From positions 62,001-126,000 of the forward strand of contig NZ_VSFC01000020.1 in the NCBI RefSeq assembly GCF_008084905.1: a stretch of DNA of 64,000 nt, given 5' to 3'. The number at the start of each line of letters is the position of its first letter. Positions within the stretch are counted from its first letter, which is position 1. The notes beneath the pieces are model-generated. The model saw only the letters and a program-made list of their open reading frames with translations, had not been told where the DNA came from and made no database searches. A program made the position numbers and the translations under genes. Shown one piece after another: positions 44,508 to 53,833 of this stretch. This DNA is from Xanthomarina maritima. GTDB lineage: Bacteria > Bacteroidota > Bacteroidia > Flavobacteriales > Flavobacteriaceae.

Positions 44508-45416
44508 ATGTTCGGAAAGAAAAAAGATAGACCATTAATAGATAAAGAGCAATTAGAGTTAATTAAAACAGCTCAAAAACGTATCAAGCAAAAAAAGAGC
44601 CTGTACATACATTTTGTATTGTTTTTAATTGGCTCTGTAGCAATGATTGTTGCAAGTCTGGTTATTGGAGTTGGTGAAACCTTGAAACCTTTTGGAATAG
44701 ATTGGTTTGTATACGCTATTATTGCTTGGCTTTTAATATTTTTATATCATGCTTTCAACGTATATTTTACTCACAAGTTCTTAGGTGATACTTGGGAGCA
44801 AGAACAACTGAATAAATTGGTTGAAAAACAAAAAACACGTATTGCTAAACTTCAACAGCAAGTAGATAAAGAACATCCTCTTCCAACCGAAAAAAAAACT
44901 CCGATAACAAAAACAACCTCGAAGAAATCTGAAATAACTTTAATAGTTGCTGCTGGAGAAAATGATGCTATTGGAAAAAACAATCAACTAATCTGGCATT
45001 TAAGTGACGACTTAAAACGCTTTAAAAAGCTTACCAATGGACATCATATTATAATGGGAAGAAAGACGTTTGAAAGTTTTCCAAAACCTTTACCAAACAG
45101 AATACATATTGTAATTTCCAGACAAGAAAATTATCAAGTGCCTTCTGGTGTGATTTTGGTTAATAATCTGGAAGATGCTTTCGATGCTGCCAAGTCAGAC
45201 AAACAACCATTTGTTATTGGTGGAGGTGAAATTTACAAACAAGCCATGCCATTTGCTGATAAAATTGAGCTTACTAGAGTTCATGAAAATTTTGAGGCTG
45301 ATACTTCCTTTCCTAAAATAGATTCAAATATCTGGAAAGAAACTAGTAATACCTATCATGCTAAAGACAAAAATCACCAGTACGACTTTTCGTTTATTAC
45401 CTATTTACGCAAGTAA
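44508..45416 (+). CDS. folA: 2TM domain - dihydrofolate reductase fusion
   Basis: 302 residues, about twice the length of a plain DHFR. Residues about 25-110 form a 2TM domain: two hydrophobic segments (IHFVLFLIGSVAMIVASLVI and FVYAIIAWLLIFLYHAF) and a C-terminal W-E-x-E-Q-L helix, as in stand-alone 2TM proteins of Flavobacteria. A Lys/Thr-rich linker (about 115-140) leads to a complete DHFR domain: LIVAAGENDAIGKNNQLIWH, HHIIMGRKTFESFPKPLPNR, and FVIGGGEIYKQAM. The enzyme regenerates tetrahydrofolate for ThyA and would here be tethered to the inner membrane, facing the cytoplasm. No frameshift or internal stop separates the two parts. Confidence 0.9.
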   Translation: MFGKKKDRPLIDKEQLELIKTAQKRIKQKKSLYIHFVLFLIGSVAMIVASLVIGVGETLKPFGIDWFVYAIIAWLLIFLYHAFNVYFTHKFLGDTWEQEQLNKLVEKQKTRIAKLQQQVDKEHPLPTEKKTPITKTTSKKSEITLIVAAGENDAIGKNNQLIWHLSDDLKRFKKLTNGHHIIMGRKTFESFPKPLPNRIHIVISRQENYQVPSGVILVNNLEDAFDAAKSDKQPFVIGGGEIYKQAMPFADKIELTRVHENFEADTSFPKIDSNIWKETSNTYHAKDKNHQYDFSFITYLRK

Positions 45417-45478
45417 AAAACAGTTAATTAATTACAATTCACTACATTAGCTAAATTAGAATCCCAAATCTAAGCCTT

Positions 45479-46531
45479 ATGAAAGAGTTTCGTTTTAACA
45501 TATTTACAATTATATTATTATTTGGTTTACTTCTTTTTTCATGCCAATCTATGAATAATTTAACCATGAGTGTAACAGAACCTGCTCCTGTTTATATTCC
45601 ATCTACTATTAAAAACATAGGTCTTTTAAATCGAAGTTTGGCATCAGACAAAAACAAACCACTAGATAATATTGATCAAATTTTTTCGATTGAAGGAAAG
45701 AATCTAGACATAATAGGTGCTAATTATACCCTTCAAGGCATTATGGATGTCTTAGAAAAAGATGAACAATATAGTACCATTAAAATGGTATCGTCTGATA
45801 AAATAGAAAATCCAGGTATGGGAATTTTCCCAAGTGCCTTAACATGGGGAACAGTAAATAATTTATGTACTGAAAACAATATAGATGCTATAGTCTCTTT
45901 ATCATTTTACGATACAGATGCAAATATCTCATACAAAACTAGAACTGTTGAACAGCTAAATGCTTTTGGTATAAAAATACCCATGATAGAACATGAAGCA
46001 ACAATTAATACCAATATAAAAGCAGGTTTTCGTATTTATGATAATGTCAATAAAATTATTCGAGACGAAATAGTTACAGACAGATGGATTACTTCAATAG
46101 GCAAAGGCATTAACCCTTCTAAAGCCATTGAAGCCATTATTGGCAGAAAAGAAGCGCTATTACAGGAAAGCACAAAGATTGGTCAGGATTATGTAAACAG
46201 AACCTACCCATTTAAAATTCGCGTAACCAGACAATATTATGTAAAAGGTACAGAAAATTTTGAGATTGGTAAACGTCGTGCTCAAACTGGTGATTGGGAT
46301 GGTGCAGCAGAATTATGGGAACAGGAACTGAACAATCCTAAAGGTAAAATTGCTGGTCGAGCATGCTATAACATGGCTATTATTAATGAAATAAATGGCA
46401 ATTTGGAATCAGCAATAACATGGGCTTCTAAATCATACACAGATTACGAAGACAAAAATGCATTGAGATATCTAAAAATTCTTAGAAATAGACAAACCAC
46501 AAACATTAAGCTACAAGAACAAGCACAATAA
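45479..46531 (+). CDS. DUF6340-type lipoprotein
   Basis: 350 residues. The lipoprotein signal (IFTIILLFGLLLFSC) gives a lipidation Cys near 22. The middle region (LTMSVTEPAPVYIPSTIKNIGLLNRS, about 30-55) and the later YYVKGTENFEIGKRRAQTGDWDGAAELWEQ (about 255-285) fit the DUF6340 pattern. The C-terminal third is TPR-like (RACYNMAIINEINGNLESAITWASKSY). It is presumably a periplasmic or surface lipoprotein with a protein-binding tail; function unknown. The following hydrolase gene starts 1 base after its stop. Confidence 0.75.
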   Translation: MKEFRFNIFTIILLFGLLLFSCQSMNNLTMSVTEPAPVYIPSTIKNIGLLNRSLASDKNKPLDNIDQIFSIEGKNLDIIGANYTLQGIMDVLEKDEQYSTIKMVSSDKIENPGMGIFPSALTWGTVNNLCTENNIDAIVSLSFYDTDANISYKTRTVEQLNAFGIKIPMIEHEATINTNIKAGFRIYDNVNKIIRDEIVTDRWITSIGKGINPSKAIEAIIGRKEALLQESTKIGQDYVNRTYPFKIRVTRQYYVKGTENFEIGKRRAQTGDWDGAAELWEQELNNPKGKIAGRACYNMAIINEINGNLESAITWASKSYTDYEDKNALRYLKILRNRQTTNIKLQEQAQ

Positions 46532-46532
46532 T

Positions 46533-47435
46533 ATGGCAAACAAATGTATATATGTGTTTCTTTTACTTTCGACTTATTTTAATGGAATAGCACAATCCAC
46601 TTATAACATTACAATTCCAGATGGAAATTTACATATTACCACTTATGGCCAAGGCGAACCCATTCTAATTATCAATGGTGGTCCAGGAATGAATAGCGAA
46701 GGTTTTACGTCTTTGGCTAAAGAATTAGGAAAAAACAACCTTGCTATTTTATACGATCAACGAGGAACAGGTAATTCTACCATTTCTGAAGTCAGTACAA
46801 AAACCATGACTATGGATCTCATGGTAAAAGATATTGAAGCTATACGCAATCATTTTAATTTTAAACAATGGATTGTTTTAGGGCATTCATTTGGTGGTAT
46901 GTTAGCATCATATTATGTTTCTAAACATTATGAAAACATTAAAGCTTTAATCCTTTCAGGTTCTGGTGGTTATGATTTAAGCATCACAAGAAATCTAAAT
47001 TTACTATCTAAGCTTAGTCAAACTGAACGTGATTCTCTAAACTATTGGAACAGGCAAATTAGTCAAGGAGACACAACGTATCAAGCTAGATACAACAGGG
47101 GAAAATATTTAGCTCCAGCTTATATTTATGATAAAAAGCATACACCTATTATAGCAGAACGTTTAACTCAAGGAAACAGAACAATAAATACTTTGATCTG
47201 GCAAAACATAAGAGCCATTGATTTTAATTGTACTGAAGCTTATAAAAATTTTAAACAGCCTGTTCTAATTATTCAAGGAAAGCAAGACGTTATGGATGTT
47301 TCCATTGCTAAATCAGCACATGAACTATTAACAAATTCTCAATTAGTTTTTATAGATAAATGCGCTCATTATGGTTGGCTGGAGCAACCAGAAATTTACT
47401 ATCAAGCTATAGAAGCGTTTTTATCTAACAAGTAA
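46533..47435 (+). CDS. Alpha/beta hydrolase (proline iminopeptidase-like), exported
   Basis: 300 residues with a signal peptide (CIYVFLLLSTYFNGIAQ). Catalytic triad candidates are Ser in LGHSFGGMLAS near residue 117, Asp in IQGKQDVMD near 252, and His in IDKCAHYGWLEQP near 277. NGGPGMNSEGF near 50 is the oxyanion-hole HGGPG-like motif of the S33 peptidases and prolyl iminopeptidases. Likely a periplasmic peptidase or esterase. It is tightly coupled to the upstream lipoprotein gene. Specificity cannot be fixed from the sequence. Confidence 0.82.
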   Translation: MANKCIYVFLLLSTYFNGIAQSTYNITIPDGNLHITTYGQGEPILIINGGPGMNSEGFTSLAKELGKNNLAILYDQRGTGNSTISEVSTKTMTMDLMVKDIEAIRNHFNFKQWIVLGHSFGGMLASYYVSKHYENIKALILSGSGGYDLSITRNLNLLSKLSQTERDSLNYWNRQISQGDTTYQARYNRGKYLAPAYIYDKKHTPIIAERLTQGNRTINTLIWQNIRAIDFNCTEAYKNFKQPVLIIQGKQDVMDVSIAKSAHELLTNSQLVFIDKCAHYGWLEQPEIYYQAIEAFLSNK

Positions 47436-47633
47436 TAAATATTACATTTTACTAAAATTGCATTCAATACACTAAGGTTAAATACAGGTATTTCATTCTT
47501 CATTCAGGCAACCATTTATCTATAAATTACGTCTAATATATAAAGTAGTATCTTGTCGAGACAACAGCTATCATGTAACGTTTTTTGTTATATGTCGTCT
47601 TATTTACATTAACCAACCAAAAATCGCCTTTCA

Positions 47634-48518
47634 ATGAGTACATTAAAAATCAGTAATTTATCAAAAACGTATACTAATGGTGTTAAAGCATTAGATAATG
47701 TTAGTTTAGAACTAGAGAACGGCATGTTTGGCCTTTTAGGACCAAATGGCGCGGGAAAATCATCATTAATGCGAACACTTGCGACACTGCAGGATGCCGA
47801 TTATGGAAGTGCCACTTTAGATGATATTGACATTCTAAATCAACCAGCAGAATTACGTAAAGTCTTAGGCTACTTACCTCAAGAATTTGGTGTTTATCCA
47901 AGAATTACTGCCGAACAATTATTGACTCATTTAGCTATTTTGAAAGGCATAATAAATAAATCAGAACGAAAAGAGTTGGTAAAATATTTACTCGACAAAG
48001 TTAATTTATACGACAAGCGCAATAAATCTGTCAAAGGATTTTCTGGTGGTATGAAACAACGCGTTGGTATTGCTCAAGCACTTATTGGAAACCCCAAATT
48101 AATTATTGTTGATGAGCCTACTGCTGGTTTAGATCCTGGTGAACGTAACCGATTCTATAACTTACTTGCCGATGTTGGCAAAGATGTTATAGTTATTCTT
48201 TCAACCCATATTGTTGACGATGTAAGAGAATTATGCACGAATATGGCCATAATGAACTTGGGAGAAATTGTTTTTCATGGATCTCCACAAGTCGCAATTG
48301 ATGACTTAAGAAGCAAAGTATTCCAAAAAATTGTGAACAGAGACGAACTTGAAACCTATGCGAACGAGTACAAAATTATCTCTAACAAAATGGTTGCTGG
48401 AAGACCTCTAATTCACATATATAGTGAAGAAAATCCACAAAATGGATTTGAACAAGTAACACCTAACCTAGAGGATGTTTTCTTTTCTAAAATCAACACA
48501 TCTAACGTACTTGTTTAA
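47634..48518 (+). CDS. ABC transporter ATP-binding protein
   Basis: 294 residues: Walker A LLGPNGAGKSSL near 34, Q-loop YLPQEFGVYPR, signature FSGGMKQRVGIAQAL near 140, Walker B LIIVDEPTAGLDPGERNR near 160, and H-loop LSTHIVDDV. It is a DrrA-type cytoplasmic ATPase and the obvious partner of the permease-peptidase fusion that starts 21 bases later. The 198-base upstream gap holds no gene I can support. Confidence 0.9.
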   Translation: MSTLKISNLSKTYTNGVKALDNVSLELENGMFGLLGPNGAGKSSLMRTLATLQDADYGSATLDDIDILNQPAELRKVLGYLPQEFGVYPRITAEQLLTHLAILKGIINKSERKELVKYLLDKVNLYDKRNKSVKGFSGGMKQRVGIAQALIGNPKLIIVDEPTAGLDPGERNRFYNLLADVGKDVIVILSTHIVDDVRELCTNMAIMNLGEIVFHGSPQVAIDDLRSKVFQKIVNRDELETYANEYKIISNKMVAGRPLIHIYSEENPQNGFEQVTPNLEDVFFSKINTSNVLV

Positions 48519-48539
48519 TCTTTACTAACCATTTTAATC

Positions 48540-51500
48540 ATGTTTAAAACATTCTTTTTATCGGAATTAAAATATACACTTAGACAACCAATGGTGTATA
48601 TTTTTATATTCTTCTTAGCATTAATGGAGTTCTTTGCAACAGTTAGTGATAACGTACAGGTTGGAGGAGCAATTGGTAATGTCTATAGAAATTCGCCATA
48701 TACGATTACACTTCATGTGACTATTTTTTGCATATTTAGTTTATTAATGGCTGTTGCTTTTTTTAATAATGCAGCCTTACGTGACCATAATAATGAGTTT
48801 AATGAAATTCTATTTACAACCCCTTTAAGCAAATCAGGATACTTTTTTGGTCGTTTTTTTGGCGCTTTAGTCGTTTCAACTTTACCACTTATAGGTGTTT
48901 TTATTGGTGTTCTCATAGGTACTTATATGAATACAATTTTTGGATGGATTGATGTAGAACGCTTTGGCCCATTTTACCTTGAAACCTTTGTAAACAACTA
49001 CTTATTGTTTGTCTTACCGAACATGTTTCTCGCTGGAGCTGTCATTTTTGCCATGGCAAATAAATGGAAAAGCACAGTTATTTCTTTTGTAGGTGGATTG
49101 TTAATTATTATAACTTACATAGTTTCCGGTTCGTTAATGTCTGATGTTGATAACGAAACTATTGCTGCTTTATCAGATGTATTCGGTATTAACACCTACG
49201 CTATTGAAACCAAATATTTTACACCAGCTGAAAAAAACACAGTTAGTCCTGGGTTTTCTGGTGTACTGTTTTGGAATCGATTAATCTGGACTAGTGTTGG
49301 AATTATTATTTTATTAATCTCTTATTTTAGTTTTTCTTTTAAAGAGAAAAATAAAAAAATTAAGAAGGAGAAAGTATCTAAATCGGAAAAAGAAACGGTT
49401 TTTACTTTACCAAAATTAAATCCTTCATTTAATGCCAATACGAACTGGATTCAATTCAAGAGCTTCTTTTACACCAACTTCTTGAGCATTGTAAAGAGCA
49501 TCACTTTTAAAATATTATTTTTATTCTGTATTATCATTTTAGTTGCAGATTTAAGTGTCGGATTTGAATATTTTGGGCTTCAATCTTATCCACTTACCTA
49601 CAAACTTATAGACTCAATTAAAGGCAATACAAATATCTTTACCATCATTATTCTCATATTCTTTAGTGGTGAATTAATATGGCGTGATAGGGATTATAAA
49701 ATAAATGAGGTTGTTGATGCTACAGCACACACATCGTTTATATCCATGGCAGCTAAAGCCTTATCACTTGTTTGTATTACTTCAATTTTAAACTTATTTT
49801 TTATTGGCATTGCAATTGTTTATCAGCTTCTTCATGGATTTACACGTATTGAATTAGATGTCTATCTATTAGATTTCTTCTATGAAAATCTTGCGCTATA
49901 CATCATTTTTGGAGGTATTATGATTATGATTCAAGTGCTTTCTAGTAATAAATACATTGGTTACTTTATATCTATACTTGTTTTATTAGTTTGGAGTATA
50001 GTCTTGAATATTTTAGACATCACTTCTAATATGTTAAATATTGGAGGAAGTGCTTCTGTATTCTATTCAGATATGAATGCCTTTGGACCTGGTTTAAAAA
50101 GCACATTATGGTTTAATTTATATTGGATTCTATTATCCCTTTTAGGATTATTAATTGCAGGTGCTTTATGGAGTAGAGGTTCTAAAAACTCATTGTGGAA
50201 TCGCATAAAAACAGCAAGAAAGGAAGTGCCTAAAAGTTATAGAGGTGTTATACTTATTACAGCAGTTGCTTGGTTAAGTGTAGCAGCATTTGTTTATTAT
50301 AATACACAAATTTTAAATCCATACCTCTCGAGTGATAACTTAGAACAATTATCAGCTGAATACGAAAAAAAATATGGCAAGTACAGAGAAGTTATATCTC
50401 CTAAAGTTACAGATGCAAAGTATTACATAGATATTTTTCCTAATAAAAGAGATATTCATGTCAAGGCCGATTTAGAATTAACCAATGCTTCTGATAAACC
50501 TATTGATTCACTTCATTTTTATAATAATGAAGGTTGGGACACCAAGTTAATTATACCTAATTCAAAGGCCGTTTACAAAGACACAACCTATTTGTTTACA
50601 ATCTACAAATTGAGTCCTCCTTTACAACCTGGAGAAAAAATAACTATGACTGTAAATAACAAATACATTACAAAAGGATTTAGTAATGGTCAAGGGAATA
50701 CAATGATTGTTAAGAATGGTACATTCTTTAATAATAATGCTATTCTACCAACTATGGGTTATAATGATGGTTATGAAATAGGCGATAATAATACACGTAA
50801 AAAATACGACCTCCCTGAAAAAGAACGCATGCCAGAACTTACAGCAGGTGTTACCGAATTGCATATGGGTAATTATATTTTTAATGGACAATCAGATTTT
50901 ATTGATGTTGAAACCGTAGTTTCAACTTCTGTTGAACAAACAGCAATTGCACCTGGTTCTTTAATAAAAAAATGGGAAGAAAATGGACGTAATTATTACC
51001 ATTATAAAACCGACACGCCTTCTTTAAATTTCTATTCATTTATGTCAGCAAAATTTGAAATAGCAAGACGAAAATGGAATGGTATAGATCTTGAAATCTA
51101 TTATGATAAAAAGCATCCTGAAAACGTAGAAATGATGTTAGATGCTATTGAGCGCTCATTAGCATATTACACCAAAAATTTTGGACCATATTTTCATAAG
51201 CAATGTCGTATTATAGAGTTTCCACGTTATGCCTCTTTTGCACAAGCATTCCCAGGAACAATGCCTTATTCTGAAGCCATTGGTTTTATAATCAATTTAG
51301 AAGACGAAACTGAAAACAATATTGTCGATGAAGTCATAGCGCATGAAATGGCTCACCAATGGTGGGCACATCAAGTTATTGGAGCCTATATGCAAGGGAG
51401 CACTTTGCTTAGTGAAGCCTTTTCTGAATATTCTGCATTAATGACCTTAAAAAGCATTAATGAAAATCCTATGAAAATGCGAGAATTTCTTAAATATAAT

Positions 51501-52121
51501 CACGATCGCTATTTACGCGGACGAAGTGGCGAACGCGAAAAAGAATTGCCTTTATACCAAGTAGAAAATCAAGGCTATATTCACTATGGAAAAGGAAGTG
51601 TTATTTTATATGCGTTACAAGATTATATTGGTGAAGACAGTGTAAATACTGCAATGAAAGGCTTTCTAGAAGAATACCGTTACAATGGACCTCCTTATCC
51701 AAGTTCATATGACTTCTTACGCTATTTAGAACCACAAGTACCAGATTCATTAAACTATATAATTAAAGATTGGTTTAAAGAAATAACTCTTTATGACAAT
51801 AGATTAATAGATGCAACATATAAGACTTTAGACAATGGTAAGTTTGAAGTAACCATGGAAATTGAAAGTTCAAAAGTGAAATCGGATAGTCTTGGTAACG
51901 AAACAAAAGTTGCCATTAACGATTGGATTGATATTGGTTTCTTTATGGATAATGATGAGAACAGGCTATACCAACAACAACGCGTGAAATTTAACAAAGA
52001 TAAATCCTCAATCACAGTTCAATTAGATTCACTACCTGTTAAAGCTGCAATTGACCCAAGACATATATTAATAGATCGTGTATATAACGATAATATTAAA
52101 AGTTTAAAATTAGAAGATTAG
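48540..52121 (+). CDS. ABC permease fused to an M1-family aminopeptidase
   Basis: 1193 residues. Residues about 15-590 hold some 12 membrane segments in two permease-like halves (for example FIFFLALMEFFATV, IFCIFSLLMAVAFF, and after about 310 a second set). From about 620 the protein is extracytoplasmic and M1-like, with a beta domain and then a thermolysin-like domain. VDEVIAHEMAHQWWAHQ contains HEMAH near residue 935, and LLSEAFSEYSALM gives the third zinc ligand and its neighbours. The chain thus joins a transporter or lipid-channel membrane part with a periplasmic zinc aminopeptidase. Such fusions are known as annotations in Bacteroidota but their substrate is not. It pairs with the ATPase gene just upstream. 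Confidence 0.9.
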   Translation: MFKTFFLSELKYTLRQPMVYIFIFFLALMEFFATVSDNVQVGGAIGNVYRNSPYTITLHVTIFCIFSLLMAVAFFNNAALRDHNNEFNEILFTTPLSKSGYFFGRFFGALVVSTLPLIGVFIGVLIGTYMNTIFGWIDVERFGPFYLETFVNNYLLFVLPNMFLAGAVIFAMANKWKSTVISFVGGLLIIITYIVSGSLMSDVDNETIAALSDVFGINTYAIETKYFTPAEKNTVSPGFSGVLFWNRLIWTSVGIIILLISYFSFSFKEKNKKIKKEKVSKSEKETVFTLPKLNPSFNANTNWIQFKSFFYTNFLSIVKSITFKILFLFCIIILVADLSVGFEYFGLQSYPLTYKLIDSIKGNTNIFTIIILIFFSGELIWRDRDYKINEVVDATAHTSFISMAAKALSLVCITSILNLFFIGIAIVYQLLHGFTRIELDVYLLDFFYENLALYIIFGGIMIMIQVLSSNKYIGYFISILVLLVWSIVLNILDITSNMLNIGGSASVFYSDMNAFGPGLKSTLWFNLYWILLSLLGLLIAGALWSRGSKNSLWNRIKTARKEVPKSYRGVILITAVAWLSVAAFVYYNTQILNPYLSSDNLEQLSAEYEKKYGKYREVISPKVTDAKYYIDIFPNKRDIHVKADLELTNASDKPIDSLHFYNNEGWDTKLIIPNSKAVYKDTTYLFTIYKLSPPLQPGEKITMTVNNKYITKGFSNGQGNTMIVKNGTFFNNNAILPTMGYNDGYEIGDNNTRKKYDLPEKERMPELTAGVTELHMGNYIFNGQSDFIDVETVVSTSVEQTAIAPGSLIKKWEENGRNYYHYKTDTPSLNFYSFMSAKFEIARRKWNGIDLEIYYDKKHPENVEMMLDAIERSLAYYTKNFGPYFHKQCRIIEFPRYASFAQAFPGTMPYSEAIGFIINLEDETENNIVDEVIAHEMAHQWWAHQVIGAYMQGSTLLSEAFSEYSALMTLKSINENPMKMREFLKYNHDRYLRGRSGEREKELPLYQVENQGYIHYGKGSVILYALQDYIGEDSVNTAMKGFLEEYRYNGPPYPSSYDFLRYLEPQVPDSLNYIIKDWFKEITLYDNRLIDATYKTLDNGKFEVTMEIESSKVKSDSLGNETKVAINDWIDIGFFMDNDENRLYQQQRVKFNKDKSSITVQLDSLPVKAAIDPRHILIDRVYNDNIKSLKLED

Positions 52122-52140
52122 TATTTTTTAAACAATTTCA

Positions 52141-52180
52141 AAATACCCTAAATCATGAATCTGGTTTAGGGTGTTTATTT
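52141..52180 (+). terminator. Terminator after the permease-peptidase gene
   Basis: ACCCTAAATC (52145-52154) pairs with GGTTTAGGGT (52163-52172), ten pairs with one G-T, followed by a T-rich run. Confidence 0.75.
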
Positions 52181-52206
52181 ATTTTAATATTCCTTAATTT
52201 TGCCAC

Positions 52207-53763
52207 ATGATAAAAGATCTTCAGTTACGTATTAGTTTAAAAGAAGAAAAAATTCCAAATATTCTTTTAATTAAATCTGCTGAAAACTTAGGCATGTCCA
52301 GAGATAAAATTTCTGGCATTAAAGTGCTTCGAAAATCTATCGATGCACGCAAGCCCAAAATAATTTTAAACTATAAGGTTGCTGTTTACATTAACGAACC
52401 AGTTCCAGAAAAATCAGAATACACCTTCGATTATAAAGATGTTTCTAAAGCTAAACCCATACATATTATTGGTTTTGGTCCAGCAGGTATATACGCTGCT
52501 TTACGTTGTATCGAGTTAGGTTTTAAACCCATTGTTTTAGAAAGAGGTAAAAATGTGCAAGACAGACGTCGCGATTTAAAAGCTATCAATCAAGACCATT
52601 TTGTTAACGAAGATTCCAATTACTGCTTTGGCGAAGGTGGAGCAGGAACATATAGCGATGGGAAATTGTATACACGTAGTTTAAAACGTGGCGATGTAAG
52701 ACGCATTTTTGAAAACCTAGTTTTTCATGGAGCTACAGACCAAATTCTTGTTGATGCTCATCCACATATTGGCACTAACAAACTCCCAAAAGTGGTTACA
52801 AATATTCGTGAAACCATTTTAAAATATGGTGGAGAAGTGCATTTTGAAACTCGTGTAACCGATTTTAAAATCAAGAACAATAAAATTCAAGCCATCCAAT
52901 TACTTAATGGCGAGGAACTCTCAGCAAATCGTGTGATTCTTGCAACTGGACATTCGGCAAGAGATATTTATTATCTATTACATAAAAAGAAAATAGCTTT
53001 AGAAGCGAAATCTTTTGCCATGGGAGTTCGTGTAGAACACCCACAGCATATTATAGATTCTATTCAATATCATTGTACTGGACAAAGAGACGAATTACTT
53101 CCGGCTGCTTCCTATAGTTTGGTACAACAAGTAAACAATAGAGGTGTGTATTCTTTTTGTATGTGTCCTGGAGGCTTTATAGTTCCAGCAGCTACTGCCA
53201 ATGGCGAAGTAGTTGTAAATGGCATGTCTCCATCTAGAAGAAACAACCAATTTGCAAATTCTGGCATAGTAGTAGAATTAAATGTAGAAAGAGATTTCCC
53301 AAAATACGAACACTTTGGTGTTTTAAAAGGTTTAGAATACCAGAAAGATTTAGAACGCTTGGCTTTTACTGCTGGAGGACGAACTCAGTCTGCTCCTGCA
53401 CAACGTTTAACAGATTTTGTAGAAGGTAGATTATCTTCAGATTTAAACTCGACGTCTTATCAACCTGGATTAAAATCGGCTCCTTTACATTCTCTTTTAC
53501 CAAAACTCATTGGTGGAAATTTACGTCAAGGTTTTAAAGCATTTGGCGAAAAAATGAAAGGTTATTACACTGCAGAAGCCAATGTAGTTGGTGTTGAAAG
53601 TAGAACCTCATCGCCTGTAAGTATTCCTAGAAATGAAAATTTAGAACATCCTGAAATTGAAGGTTTGTTTCCTTGTGGTGAAGGTGGTGGTTATGCTGGA
53701 GGTATTGTTTCGGCAGCCATGGATGGAGAGCGTTGTGCTGAAGCGGCTGTTATTGGATTATAA
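52207..53763 (+). CDS. NAD(P)/FAD-dependent oxidoreductase
   Basis: 518 residues. An N-terminal about 90-residue alpha-beta domain (ISLKEEKIPNILLIKSAENLG) precedes the FAD-binding fold: IIGFGPAGIYAALRCIELGFKPIVLERG near 94, NYCFGEGGAGTYSDGKLYTR near 142, an ATGHSARDIYYLL motif near 247, and the C-terminal FPCGEGGGYAGGIVSAAMDGERC that closes the FAD site. This matches the FAD-dependent dehydrogenase family often written as an uncharacterised HI0933-unlike oxidoreductase. The substrate is unknown. It stands alone upstream of fabD on the same strand, 70 bases apart. Confidence 0.85.
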   Translation: MIKDLQLRISLKEEKIPNILLIKSAENLGMSRDKISGIKVLRKSIDARKPKIILNYKVAVYINEPVPEKSEYTFDYKDVSKAKPIHIIGFGPAGIYAALRCIELGFKPIVLERGKNVQDRRRDLKAINQDHFVNEDSNYCFGEGGAGTYSDGKLYTRSLKRGDVRRIFENLVFHGATDQILVDAHPHIGTNKLPKVVTNIRETILKYGGEVHFETRVTDFKIKNNKIQAIQLLNGEELSANRVILATGHSARDIYYLLHKKKIALEAKSFAMGVRVEHPQHIIDSIQYHCTGQRDELLPAASYSLVQQVNNRGVYSFCMCPGGFIVPAATANGEVVVNGMSPSRRNNQFANSGIVVELNVERDFPKYEHFGVLKGLEYQKDLERLAFTAGGRTQSAPAQRLTDFVEGRLSSDLNSTSYQPGLKSAPLHSLLPKLIGGNLRQGFKAFGEKMKGYYTAEANVVGVESRTSSPVSIPRNENLEHPEIEGLFPCGEGGGYAGGIVSAAMDGERCAEAAVIGL

Positions 53764-53833
53764 AAACAAAACAAAGCTAACTTATCATCTAAAAAAATTA
53801 TTCCTATTTTTGCAACATTAAAACTAGAAAGAC

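Noticed and set aside
47436-47633. 198-base gap before the ABC ATPase gene examined for an RNA element or small gene
   Set aside because: AT-rich sequence with only weak dyads; no consensus promoter, ORF or conserved RNA motif recognised.
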